64,000 bases of DNA from PNON01 sp964387025 (GTDB lineage: Bacteria; Chloroflexota; Anaerolineae; Anaerolineales; Anaerolineaceae), in assembly GCA_964387025.1 (NCBI GenBank), contig CAYLUZ010000002.1, forward strand, positions 186,001 through 250,000, read 5' to 3'. Positions 17,693 to 24,929 of this stretch are shown in pieces. Each line of letters opens with the position of its first letter. The stretch's first letter is position 1. Position numbers and translations under genes: made by a program. Under the pieces are notes generated by a model. It made no database searches and was not told the origin of the DNA. It was given only the letters and a program-made list of their open reading frames with translations.

Positions 17693-19119
17693 CCCAAATT
17701 CTTTAACATTTCTCTAATTTGAATAACTGCATCGTTTCGAGAATTAATTACGCCTGCAGCCTGCTCTTCTTTTAAGAAATCCAGGCATTTTCCAATTATT
17801 TCACCTGGGGTCAATTGAAATTCTGCGGCAATCTCATCCCCATTAAGTAGTGGTATGGGTTCAACGATTTCCGATTTCTTTGCCCACCAGGCTTCCCATA
17901 AAAATTCAATTTTTTCGAGAATCAACTTCCATCTTTTAGGACCAAGATCCAGTTTGTGAGAAGCCAAATAAATTCCTAAATATTGTAACGTGGCTGCTAC
18001 ACCTGCCGAACTATTTTCTTTAAAAAATAGGTAAGCATCTCTCCTTGTGAGAGGATCGTCACCATTAATAATTTTCTCCAACGAATTGTAGAAGGAAGTG
18101 AGAATTGTAATAAAATGGGTTTCCTCACGGCTTAGATTCATGCACTTGATATTTCTCAAACCAAATTCATTCGGAGTTGTGGACGTTTTCTGGATTAAAT
18201 ATAACAAATTACCGATATGCAATAATTGGTTTATATTTCTATCGGGAGTAAACTTTTGAATCAAATAAGCTTCTAGTTCCTGCCGATATTGATCCAAAAC
18301 CGATCCAGCCATCCCGTATAGTAACGATCCATTATCAGCATTGCCTTTTTTTCGGGTGATCGCGTTTATTAGTTGAATTATCTCTCCTGAACTCGAGAAA
18401 TCCGTTTTCGTTTGAAAAACATCCCCATGTTGTTTTGAATCATCGATTATTATGGGGTCAGTTCCCGGGAAGATAACTGGAAATACACCCAGCCAATCGA
18501 GTGCCCGGAATGCCACTGAAACTTGTTCCAGAGCAGCAATCTTGAATAACTCATCCCTTTTTCTTTCACTAGATGAGAATCCGAGGAGTGGTACTCCAAT
18601 TTTTAATAACTTTCTGGTTTCTTCAGCAATCTTATAATTGCCTTCTGCTGCAAAACGGATAGCCCGCAATACCCGAATCGGGTCATCAGTTATTGAACTT
18701 GAACAACACGCCTTAATAATTTTATCCCGCAAGTCCTGGGCACCACCAAGGGGATCGATCAATTTCTGTGGATCATTTACATTGACTGCCATTGCATTGA
18801 TTGTAAAATCTCTTCCCAATAAATCAGAATCGATCGTATTGCCGCGGATCCTGGAAAAATCCAAATATTGAATGCCTTCACCCTGGTCTGAGAAAACCAA
18901 CCTGTAGGACTCTCGTTCTGCATCTAAAGGATAGAAATCTGTGTGTAATTCATGGCTGACTTTTCGTGCTAATTTTTCAACATTAGAGGCAACTGCAAAA
19001 TCCAGGTCATTTGCATTCTGGTTTAATAACGCATTTCGGACAGCCCCACCAACAAGGTACACACCGGTCTCTGCTGCGAGAATTTCCTGGATTTTATAAA
19101 ACAGTGGTTGGAAAGTCAT
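17689..19119 (-). CDS. cca: CCA tRNA nucleotidyltransferase / poly(A) polymerase family protein
   Basis: A class II nucleotidyltransferase that adds or repairs the 3' CCA of tRNA. Key motifs are LVGGAVRNALL (G-G-x-V-R-N/D) and the metal-binding DLDFAV, followed by RDFTINAMAV and DDPIRVLRAIRFA of the neck. I chose the ATG at 19119, giving 476 residues with MTFQPLF. A longer frame to 19242 adds 41 residues without family character that overlap the small gene upstream. No ribosome site is seen before this ATG, so coupling to the small upstream gene, which it overlaps by 26 bases, is likely. Confidence 0.86.
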   Translation of the reverse strand: MTFQPLFYKIQEILAAETGVYLVGGAVRNALLNQNANDLDFAVASNVEKLARKVSHELHTDFYPLDAERESYRLVFSDQGEGIQYLDFSRIRGNTIDSDLLGRDFTINAMAVNVNDPQKLIDPLGGAQDLRDKIIKACCSSSITDDPIRVLRAIRFAAEGNYKIAEETRKLLKIGVPLLGFSSSERKRDELFKIAALEQVSVAFRALDWLGVFPVIFPGTDPIIIDDSKQHGDVFQTKTDFSSSGEIIQLINAITRKKGNADNGSLLYGMAGSVLDQYRQELEAYLIQKFTPDRNINQLLHIGNLLYLIQKTSTTPNEFGLRNIKCMNLSREETHFITILTSFYNSLEKIINGDDPLTRRDAYLFFKENSSAGVAATLQYLGIYLASHKLDLGPKRWKLILEKIEFLWEAWWAKKSEIVEPIPLLNGDEIAAEFQLTPGEIIGKCLDFLKEEQAAGVINSRNDAVIQIREMLKNLG

Positions 19120-19288
19120 AATTTTCGTTATAAGGTATATATGCAATAATAAAGCGTTCTTTTCCACGAATAGATTTTGCAGCTCGGCAAACCTGTTCAG
19201 GGGAACCTCCCTGACAGATGATGCTAGGTCCAATTCTGGCAATCCACCTGCCTGTAAAGGGGTTAAAAGAATCCAGGGGATTGATCAT
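19094..19288 (-). CDS. Small protein resembling DUF5678
   Basis: A 64-residue frame between hpt and cca. The pattern G-R-W-I-A-R-I then I-I-C-Q-G-G-S-P-E, an Ala/Lys-rich helix and FIIAYIP resembles the short DUF5678 family (GkWVA..., G.dl.e..., plI..vP) of unknown function. That comparison is from memory. It starts 10 bases after the hpt stop and overlaps the start of cca, which fits translational coupling. The composition is protein-like rather than random, but only alignment would settle it. Confidence 0.5.
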   Translation of the reverse strand: MINPLDSFNPFTGRWIARIGPSIICQGGSPEQVCRAAKSIRGKERFIIAYIPYNENYDFPTTVL

Positions 19289-19298
19289 TATCTCGAAA

Positions 19299-19856
19299 TT
19301 AATCTTCCGGTCGGTATTTTTCCAGATCCACTACACCAATAAAAGGTAAGTTTCTATAATATTCATCAATATCCAGTCCGTATCCGAATACAAATTTATT
19401 AGGAATAACGAAACCGGTATATTTGAGTGGAACTTCTTCTTCACGCCTCTCTGCTTTATCTAACAGCGTACAAACAACGAGGCTTTTGGGGTGACGGGTT
19501 GAAAGGATCTCCAACACAGATGCGATCGTCCGGCCGCTATCCACAATATCTTCAACGAGGATGACGTTCTTTCCCTCAAGACTGGTATTCAAGTCGAAAG
19601 TGATGCGAACATTTCCTGAGGATTCTCTTGCCCCGGTTCCATAAGATGATACTGCCATAAAATCCACTGACAGGTGCAGATCAATTTGGCGAATCAGGTC
19701 AGTCAAGAATAGTACTCCACCACGGAGGATACAGATCAGTAGAACCTCTTCTCCTTTATAATCGCGAGTAATTTCCTGTCCAAGTTCCGCGATCCGTTTT
19801 TGGAGCTGCTCATTCGTAACGAGTATTTCAGAAAGGAATGCTTTATAATCCTGCAT
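19299..19856 (-). CDS. hpt: Hypoxanthine phosphoribosyltransferase
   Basis: A purine-salvage enzyme that makes IMP or GMP from hypoxanthine or guanine and PRPP. It has 185 residues. The PRPP-binding loop is VILVEDIVDSGRT, with ILRGGVLFLTDL and the flexible-loop SSYGTG upstream, and KFVFGYGLDIDEYYRNLPFIG at the C-terminal end as in bacterial Hpt. It lies 17 bases downstream of tdk and upstream of the small DUF5678-like gene and cca, so these form one nucleotide/tRNA operon. Confidence 0.94.
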   Translation of the reverse strand: MQDYKAFLSEILVTNEQLQKRIAELGQEITRDYKGEEVLLICILRGGVLFLTDLIRQIDLHLSVDFMAVSSYGTGARESSGNVRITFDLNTSLEGKNVILVEDIVDSGRTIASVLEILSTRHPKSLVVCTLLDKAERREEEVPLKYTGFVIPNKFVFGYGLDIDEYYRNLPFIGVVDLEKYRPED

Positions 19857-19873
19857 TTTTCACCTAGATTTAA

Positions 19874-20446
19874 TTAACGACCAGGGACTTCATGATGTTT
19901 ACGACATCTGGCTTCATAAAGCTCAGAAGCACCAACGATGACTACCGGGTCATTATAATTTGCAGGTTTACCATTCACCAATCTTTGGGTCCGGGATGCT
20001 GGTTCGCCGCAAGTCATGCAGATCGCCTGCAATTTATCCACCTTTTCGGCGCTTGCCATCAAAACCGGCATCGATCCAAATGGTTCACCACGAAAATCTG
20101 AATCCAAACCCGCTACTATAACCCGGAGATCTCTGTCTGCAAGTTCTCTGACAAGATTTACTATCTCAGCGTCGAAAAACTGGGCTTCATCTATTGCTAC
20201 TACAGTCGTATCTGTTTTCAGGTGGTTTAGTAATTCTCTGACTTTGATAACCGGAACAGCATCATATTCAGAGCCTGCATGTGATTTCACCTTTTCAACA
20301 GCATAACGGTTATCTATTGCAGGTTTGAATACCTGAACTTTCTGTCTGGCAATTGTAGCCCTGCGTAGACGACGTATTAATTCGTCTGTTTTTCCACTAA
20401 ACATAGAACCGCAAATCACTTCCACAATTCCGGTATGATGGATCAT
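19874..20446 (-). CDS. tdk: Thymidine kinase
   Basis: A type II thymidine kinase (TK1-like), 190 residues, phosphorylating thymidine in salvage. The P-loop is GSMFSGKTDEL, Walker B is AIDEAQFF, and the structural zinc cysteines are CMTCG and EARCRKHH. The lasso region has the NYNDPVVIVG pattern. The start follows GGTGAGG. A hairpin separates it from rpmE, so it may be transcribed partly from the rplU promoter by read-through or from its own weak promoter. Confidence 0.94.
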   Translation of the reverse strand: MIHHTGIVEVICGSMFSGKTDELIRRLRRATIARQKVQVFKPAIDNRYAVEKVKSHAGSEYDAVPVIKVRELLNHLKTDTTVVAIDEAQFFDAEIVNLVRELADRDLRVIVAGLDSDFRGEPFGSMPVLMASAEKVDKLQAICMTCGEPASRTQRLVNGKPANYNDPVVIVGASELYEARCRKHHEVPGR

Positions 20447-20472
20447 AACCTCACCTTTTAAGAAAATATGAC

Positions 20473-20502
20473 AACAGGCAGATGCTTTTGCATCTGCCTG
20501 TT
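20473..20502 (-). terminator. Hairpin after rpmE
   Basis: A perfect 13-bp stem (AACAGGCAGATGC and its complement) with a TTTT loop. On the minus strand it is followed by GTCATATTTTCTT, a poor but present T-rich tract. It probably ends or attenuates the ribosomal protein transcript before tdk. Confidence 0.7.
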
Positions 20503-20534
20503 AAGTGTACATGAATTTATTGGTTACAACAATA

Positions 20535-21011
20535 TCAGATAGCGATCTCTTCAGCTGCTGCTGGCACTTCATAACCCATTGATCGGAGTTTTTTCTTTGA
20601 GTCGATCAATGATTTTCGTCCAAATCCTTCGATTGCTAAAACTGCAGCTTCGCCTTCACCCAACTTGGCAATAAATTGGCCGAAGTTAGTGATCTCTGCT
20701 TTTTCAAGTGCAGCAATTGCGCGAGCTGTCAACTCAAGTTCGACGATTGGTCTTTCAGGAGATGTGCGTTCGCTTTCTCGTGAAGTTTTCTGGTCGGCGA
20801 AACTTTGCCGTGCCTGTAATTTCTTATAGAAGCGATCCACCTGTCCCTCTATATCGATCAAACGTTGTTGTTGACCGGTAAAGAATGGGTGACATTTGGA
20901 ACAAACTTCCGTGTGAATGATTTTTTTTGTAGAACCGGTAGTCCATGTATTGCCACAAGCACAAATAACCTGGGCATCTGGAAAATAGTTTGGATGGATG
21001 TCTTTTTTCAT
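20535..21011 (-). CDS. rpmE: Ribosomal protein bL31 with C-terminal RNA polymerase alpha-CTD-like domain
   Basis: Residues 1-70 are a zinc-type L31 of the large ribosomal subunit: MKKDIHPNYF, Cys17-x-Cys19 and Cys37-x-x-Cys40, then HPFFTGQQQRLIDIEGQVDRF. A charged linker follows (about 71-87). Residues 88-150 then match the helix-hairpin-helix domain at the C-terminus of the RNA polymerase alpha subunit: PIVELELTARAIAAL aligns with the alpha-CTD start, with an Arg (97) where alpha has its DNA-contacting Arg, and GFGRKSL aligns with NLGKKSL. At 158 residues it is about twice the usual L31 length. The frame is continuous, so a true fusion is seen. Its function is unknown. Confidence 0.9.
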   Translation of the reverse strand: MKKDIHPNYFPDAQVICACGNTWTTGSTKKIIHTEVCSKCHPFFTGQQQRLIDIEGQVDRFYKKLQARQSFADQKTSRESERTSPERPIVELELTARAIAALEKAEITNFGQFIAKLGEGEAAVLAIEGFGRKSLIDSKKKLRSMGYEVPAAAEEIAI

Positions 21012-21051
21012 TTCTGTCTTTCAATCCTCTCCCCGCAGGGAAATCAGGAAG

Positions 21052-21315
21052 CTAGTCCTGCGGCTGTGTAACAATGCTTACGCGTTTTCTTCCATCAGGT
21101 AAAGTCTGGAATTCAACAATTCCGGGAGCTGTTGCGAATAGTGTATCATCTTTGCCCACACCAATATTTAATCCCGGTTTGATATGAGTACCACGCTGGC
21201 GAACAATAATGTTTCCGGATAGTACAATTTCACCGGCATATTTTTTTACGCCCAGCCTTTGAGCATTACTATCTCGACCGTTGCGGGATGAACCGCCACC
21301 TTTTTTATGTGCCAT
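21052..21315 (-). CDS. rpmA: Ribosomal protein bL27
   Basis: Large-subunit protein near the peptidyl transferase centre. It has 87 residues, starts MAHKKGGGSSRNGRDS directly, so there is no cleavable N-terminal extension of the Firmicutes kind, and continues with GGxIxxRQRGT-like NIIVRQRGTHIKPG. It lies 5 bases after rplU and upstream of rpmE, giving the order L21-L27-L31. Confidence 0.97.
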   Translation of the reverse strand: MAHKKGGGSSRNGRDSNAQRLGVKKYAGEIVLSGNIIVRQRGTHIKPGLNIGVGKDDTLFATAPGIVEFQTLPDGRKRVSIVTQPQD

Positions 21316-21320
21316 TTGTC

Positions 21321-21638
21321 TTACTCCACAGAAATTGATTCAATCAGTAAACGCGTGTATTTTTGGCGATGGCCTGTTTTCACACGAATGCGTTTTTTAG
21401 GGCGATATTTAAATATGATCACTTTAGGACCTTTAAAATGCTCTGCCACATTTGCTTTTATGGATACATTTTTTAAATATGGGGTTCCAACTGAGATCTT
21501 ATCTTCATCCACCAACATTAAAACGTTTTCAAGAACTAATTTCGTTCCTTCTTCGACTGGCAGAAGATCAACTTCGATCATGCTGCCCTCGACGGCTTTA
21601 AATTGTTTGCCGCCACTTTCAACGATAGCGTACTTCAT
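21321..21638 (-). CDS. rplU: Ribosomal protein bL21
   Basis: Large-subunit 23S-binding protein, 105 residues from the ATG at 21638 (MKYAIVESGGKQFKAVEGS). The C-terminal KYRPKKRIRVKTGHRQKYT is diagnostic. A longer in-frame start at 21674 adds 12 residues outside the conserved N-terminus and is less likely. GGAG lies 8 bases before the chosen ATG. Confidence 0.97.
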   Translation of the reverse strand: MKYAIVESGGKQFKAVEGSMIEVDLLPVEEGTKLVLENVLMLVDEDKISVGTPYLKNVSIKANVAEHFKGPKVIIFKYRPKKRIRVKTGHRQKYTRLLIESISVE

Positions 21639-21752
21639 TCCATTTTCTCCAATCTTCACTTCGCCATAATCCACGCGATTTTCGCCCGTTTATGGGGAAG
21701 TTGGGGATACATATATGTACCCTAGCAAACCAGCCAGGGCACGGTGTTGTCT

Positions 21753-21782
21753 ATTATAAAGCATTCCATTCAAAATTGTCAA
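21753..21782 (-). promoter_or_regulatory. Consensus sigma-70-type promoter of rplU-rpmA-rpmE
   Basis: On the minus strand TTGACA (21782-21777) and TATAAT (21758-21753) are perfect, with an 18-base spacer. The leader to rplU is about 110 bases. A CCAGCC-like stretch follows, but I see no clear ribosomal-protein binding structure. Confidence 0.8.
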
Positions 21783-21863
21783 CATCAATATGCCAGACAT
21801 ATCAGGTTTACGGTGGAATTCTTATGATCCAGGAAAGGCAATTATACCGTTATACTTGATATC

Positions 21864-22448
21864 ATGATTCTGGTCCACCCTGAAGCAATTCCCTTGAAAT
21901 TACCTTGTACTATTGGAGTGATCTCTGACACTCATATTTCAGGGAAGTCGTACCAATTGAATCCTAACATTATTCAAATCTTTCGCCACGAAAAGGTACA
22001 AATTATCCTTCACCTTGGTGATATCACAGATCTCAGAATTATTAATGACCTAAATCAAATTGCTAAAGTTTTTGTAGTTAGAGGAAACCGCGATTTTACC
22101 CTTTGGACCAATATTCCATTTGCAGTTGAATTAAATGTTGACGGAATAAAGATCGGTCTGACACACGGTCACGGTCAACTACTTGAGTACCTAATAGGAA
22201 AAATCATTTACCTTACAGCAGGCTTTCGTTTTAATAGATACCGCCGTTTACTCGATTCGCTTTTCCCGGAAGCAAGAGTCAGGTTATTTGGGCATACACA
22301 TTCAGCTTTTATCCGCTGGATTGATGGTGTTCTATATTTTAATCCCGGGGCAGCCTGCACAAAATCCCCACATGACCCACACCCATCAATAGGAATCCTT
22401 CGCCTGGATAGTCTTGAGAATATCCAGGCAAAGGTCGTACTCCTTTAA
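21864..22448 (+). CDS. Metallophosphoesterase, YfcE/MJ0936-like
   Basis: A calcineurin-like phosphodiesterase of 194 residues. Metal-binding motifs appear in order: GVISDTHIS, LGDITD, GNRD, LTHGHG and FGHTHSA. Members hydrolyse simple phosphodiesters in vitro, and the cellular substrate is generally unknown. It is divergent from rplU. No good ribosome site is visible before the ATG. Confidence 0.88.
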   Translation: MILVHPEAIPLKLPCTIGVISDTHISGKSYQLNPNIIQIFRHEKVQIILHLGDITDLRIINDLNQIAKVFVVRGNRDFTLWTNIPFAVELNVDGIKIGLTHGHGQLLEYLIGKIIYLTAGFRFNRYRRLLDSLFPEARVRLFGHTHSAFIRWIDGVLYFNPGAACTKSPHDPHPSIGILRLDSLENIQAKVVLL

Positions 22449-22454
22449 TTGCTT

Positions 22455-22718
22455 CTAGCTTGCTTTCCGTAATTCTTCCAACGCTTCTTCTACACCTTTT
22501 TGCTCAGCTTTGAGATCTGTGAGGTATTCTTCCAACATCTCAATTTTCTCTTCACGGGTATAAAATTGGCGTTCAAAACCTTCTGCGCCACATTCGCAAA
22601 CACCACCATGGTGGTGTCCATGACAACCACAAGAGCATTCCTCAGAACCACAATCGCATTCCTCGTTCTCGTAATTGAATGCTTCTTCTTTCATTTTTTT
22701 CTTATCTTTTTTAGACAT
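22455..22718 (-). CDS. Small Cys/His-rich protein with C-terminal coiled coil
   Basis: An 87-residue protein. Residues about 15-45 are packed with Cys and His (ECDCGSEECSCGCHGHHHGG then CECG), which suggests metal binding. The end is a Glu/Lys/Leu-rich helix (EMLEEYLTDLKAEQ), a likely coiled coil. The start at 22718 has GGAGG 8 bases upstream. The reading frame extends a further 35 codons but without a site. I do not know a function. It converges with the phosphoesterase gene. Confidence 0.75.
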   Translation of the reverse strand: MSKKDKKKMKEEAFNYENEECDCGSEECSCGCHGHHHGGVCECGAEGFERQFYTREEKIEMLEEYLTDLKAEQKGVEEALEELRKAS

Positions 22719-22910
22719 TTTTAGTCCTCCGAATTTCATAAGTATATCACCCGCATAATTTAATATTGTAAGAAATCTAATAGAAATGCCATAATCTATC
22801 CGGCAAATTGGTAGATTGTCCATAATAACACTACAAGATTCTTAAAATATTGACCAAAAATCCGATTGGACTTGCGTACACTTTTTTGTAAGTGTAGAAT
22901 ATTGGAGGAG

Positions 22911-22932
22911 ATAATACTAAATTTGGTATTAT
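22911..22932. promoter_or_regulatory. Operator-like inverted repeat upstream of the phosphonate-type importer
   Basis: ATAATAC / GTATTAT with an 8-base spacer, 35 bases before the binding-protein ATG. A second short hairpin (ACACTT / AAGTGT, 22878-22895) lies just upstream. They may be regulator sites or part of the promoter. No defined Pho-box pattern is evident. Confidence 0.3.
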
Positions 22933-22966
22933 TTCAATTTCTCTATTCAACCTTAAGGAGGTTACG

Positions 22967-24025
22967 ATGAGATCGAAGTTATATATTGTAATGGCCGTTA
23001 TTATGGTTGCTGTTATGGCATTATCTGCCTGTACACCAGCTCCTACTGCTGCTCCCGAACCACCAGTTGTTCCTGCAGAGCCGACCGCAGTTCCACCAAC
23101 TGCAGTTCCACCGACAGCAGTACCAGAGCCAACAGCCATCCCTTATGTTTCATGTGGCACAGCAGATAAACCATGCGTGATCACATTTGTCCCATCCGGC
23201 GAAGCTGGCAAGATCACCCTTGCTGGTCAAGGAATTGCTGATTGGCTGAACAAAGAAACTGGTTTAAGTTTCCAGATCGAAGTAGGGACCAGTTTCGCTG
23301 CTTCAATCGAGGCCATGGGCGCAGAGAAAGCACAAATCGGTTTCTTGAATACCTTCTCTGTTCTACTTGCTGATGCCAAGTATGGTATTGACCCGGCACT
23401 TGCTTCAGTCCGCAAACTTGCTGTAAATGAAATGAGCCCAGACAAGGATCTCGCTGGAACGATGCAACCATACTATCGTGGCCAATTTATTACCCAGGCA
23501 GACTCCGGAATTACAACACTTGCTGATTTGAAAGGCAAATCATTCTGCTTTGTTGACCCCAACTCCACTTCTGGTTATATTGTTCCCAATATCATCCTCA
23601 AAGCCAATGGGATCGATGCCGAAGCTGGCGATGTTACAGCCACGAATGCTGGTTCACATCCAAATGTTGGAATAGCAGTCTATAAAGGCGACTGTGATGC
23701 TGGTGTAACTTATATTGACATCCGTATCGATGCTTCAGCCGACCTCGCTGCGACCTATCCTGATATTATGGAAAAGGTAGTTGTATTCTACGATACCGAC
23801 CCGATCCCCAATGACGGTATACAGTTTGTACCGAATTTTGATCCTACTTTGAGAAAGACAATTGTCGATGCTTTCTTGAAACTTGCTCTGGACGAAGAAG
23901 GAAAAACATTGTTGAAGAACTTATACAATATCAACGGTCTGGTTGAAATTCAACCTGATTTCTATGATGCCTTTGCTGAAACAATGAAAGCTGCAGGTGT
24001 TGATCCTGCTTCATTGGTCAAGTAA
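22967..24025 (+). CDS. phnD: Phosphate/phosphonate ABC transporter substrate-binding lipoprotein
   Basis: The PhnD-like extracytoplasmic binding protein of the importer encoded downstream. Of 352 residues, the first 21 are a lipoprotein signal (lipobox LSAC22), followed by a Pro/Thr/Ala-rich linker with repeated VPPTA units to about residue 58. The mature domain shows TFVPSGEAGKI, GFLNTFSVLLA and the PhnD-like DLKGKSFCFVDPNSTSGYIVP. The start has a strong TTAAGGAGG. A hairpin terminator follows, so the ATPase and permease genes are made at a lower level or from their own promoter. The ligand might be phosphonate, phosphite or phosphate. Confidence 0.9.
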   Translation: MRSKLYIVMAVIMVAVMALSACTPAPTAAPEPPVVPAEPTAVPPTAVPPTAVPEPTAIPYVSCGTADKPCVITFVPSGEAGKITLAGQGIADWLNKETGLSFQIEVGTSFAASIEAMGAEKAQIGFLNTFSVLLADAKYGIDPALASVRKLAVNEMSPDKDLAGTMQPYYRGQFITQADSGITTLADLKGKSFCFVDPNSTSGYIVPNIILKANGIDAEAGDVTATNAGSHPNVGIAVYKGDCDAGVTYIDIRIDASADLAATYPDIMEKVVVFYDTDPIPNDGIQFVPNFDPTLRKTIVDAFLKLALDEEGKTLLKNLYNINGLVEIQPDFYDAFAETMKAAGVDPASLVK

Positions 24026-24032
24026 TGTCATT

Positions 24033-24068
24033 AAAACTGGCAGGTCGATCGACCTGCCAGTTTTTTGT
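24033..24068 (+). terminator. Terminator/attenuator after phnD
   Basis: A 14-bp perfect stem (AAAACTGGCAGGTC and its complement) with loop GATC, followed by TTTTTTG. It lies 8 bases after the phnD stop and before phnC, so it probably allows partial read-through that favours the binding protein. Confidence 0.88.
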
Positions 24069-24136
24069 TTAGTTGGAATAATTCGTTTTATTGTATATAA
24101 TAAAGACCTAATCTTATTCCACGGTTGGTAACCCAA

Positions 24137-24895
24137 ATGTTAAAAATTGAAAATCTATGCAAAACATATCCAAATGGGACACAGGCATTAAATGGTGTAA
24201 GCTTTGAGGTCCAAGAGGGTGAATTCCTGGCTGTAATTGGCTTAAGTGGTTCAGGGAAATCCACATTGCTTCGGTGCATTAACAGGTTGATCGAACCCAC
24301 ATCAGGGAAGATTACTTGGAATGATATTGATATCACAGCTGCTACTGGAAATGAGATCCGCAATATACGTCGGCAAATCGGTATGATTTTCCAACAATTT
24401 AATCTGGTTAAAAGATCCTCAGTCAAGACCAATGTTCTAACGGGAAGACTTGGGTATGTTTCAACGCTTCCAAGTTTGTTTCACGTCTTTTCAAAAGAAG
24501 ATCATGAAAGGGTTAGAAAGAATTTAGAGATGGTCGGTCTGGAAGAAAAAATTGATGTTCGTGCCGATTCCCTGTCCGGTGGACAGCAGCAACGGGTTGG
24601 GATCGCCAGAGCATTAATGCAGGAGCCTAAACTAATCCTTGCCGATGAACCTGTTGCGTCACTTGATCCAGTTCTTGCCCATTCAATTCTTAAATACCTA
24701 GAAAAATTGAATAAGGAATTCGGGATGACCGTCATCTGCAGCTTGCACTTCCTTGACCTGGTTCATCGCTACGCCACTAGGGCAATTGCTCTTAAAGACG
24801 GTTATTTGGTTTTTGAGGGCTTACCAAAGGAAATTGATGATGTCCAGTTTAAGCAGATCTATGGTAAAGATGCAGAAAGAATCGAAGTAATTTGA
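24137..24895 (+). CDS. phnC: Phosphonate-type ABC transporter ATP-binding protein
   Basis: A PhnC-like ATPase, 252 residues from the ATG at 24137 (MLKIENLCKTYPNG). Walker A is GLSGSGKST, the Q-loop is MIFQQFNL, the signature is LSGGQQQRV and Walker B is LILADEPVASLDP, with the H-loop CSLHFLD. The region NVLTGRLGYVSTLPSLF is typical of PhnC. It energises the fused permease encoded 34 bases downstream. Confidence 0.93.
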   Translation: MLKIENLCKTYPNGTQALNGVSFEVQEGEFLAVIGLSGSGKSTLLRCINRLIEPTSGKITWNDIDITAATGNEIRNIRRQIGMIFQQFNLVKRSSVKTNVLTGRLGYVSTLPSLFHVFSKEDHERVRKNLEMVGLEEKIDVRADSLSGGQQQRVGIARALMQEPKLILADEPVASLDPVLAHSILKYLEKLNKEFGMTVICSLHFLDLVHRYATRAIALKDGYLVFEGLPKEIDDVQFKQIYGKDAERIEVI

Positions 24896-24929
24896 TATCT
24901 CAAAAACACATTGAAATGAGCTAAGAATA

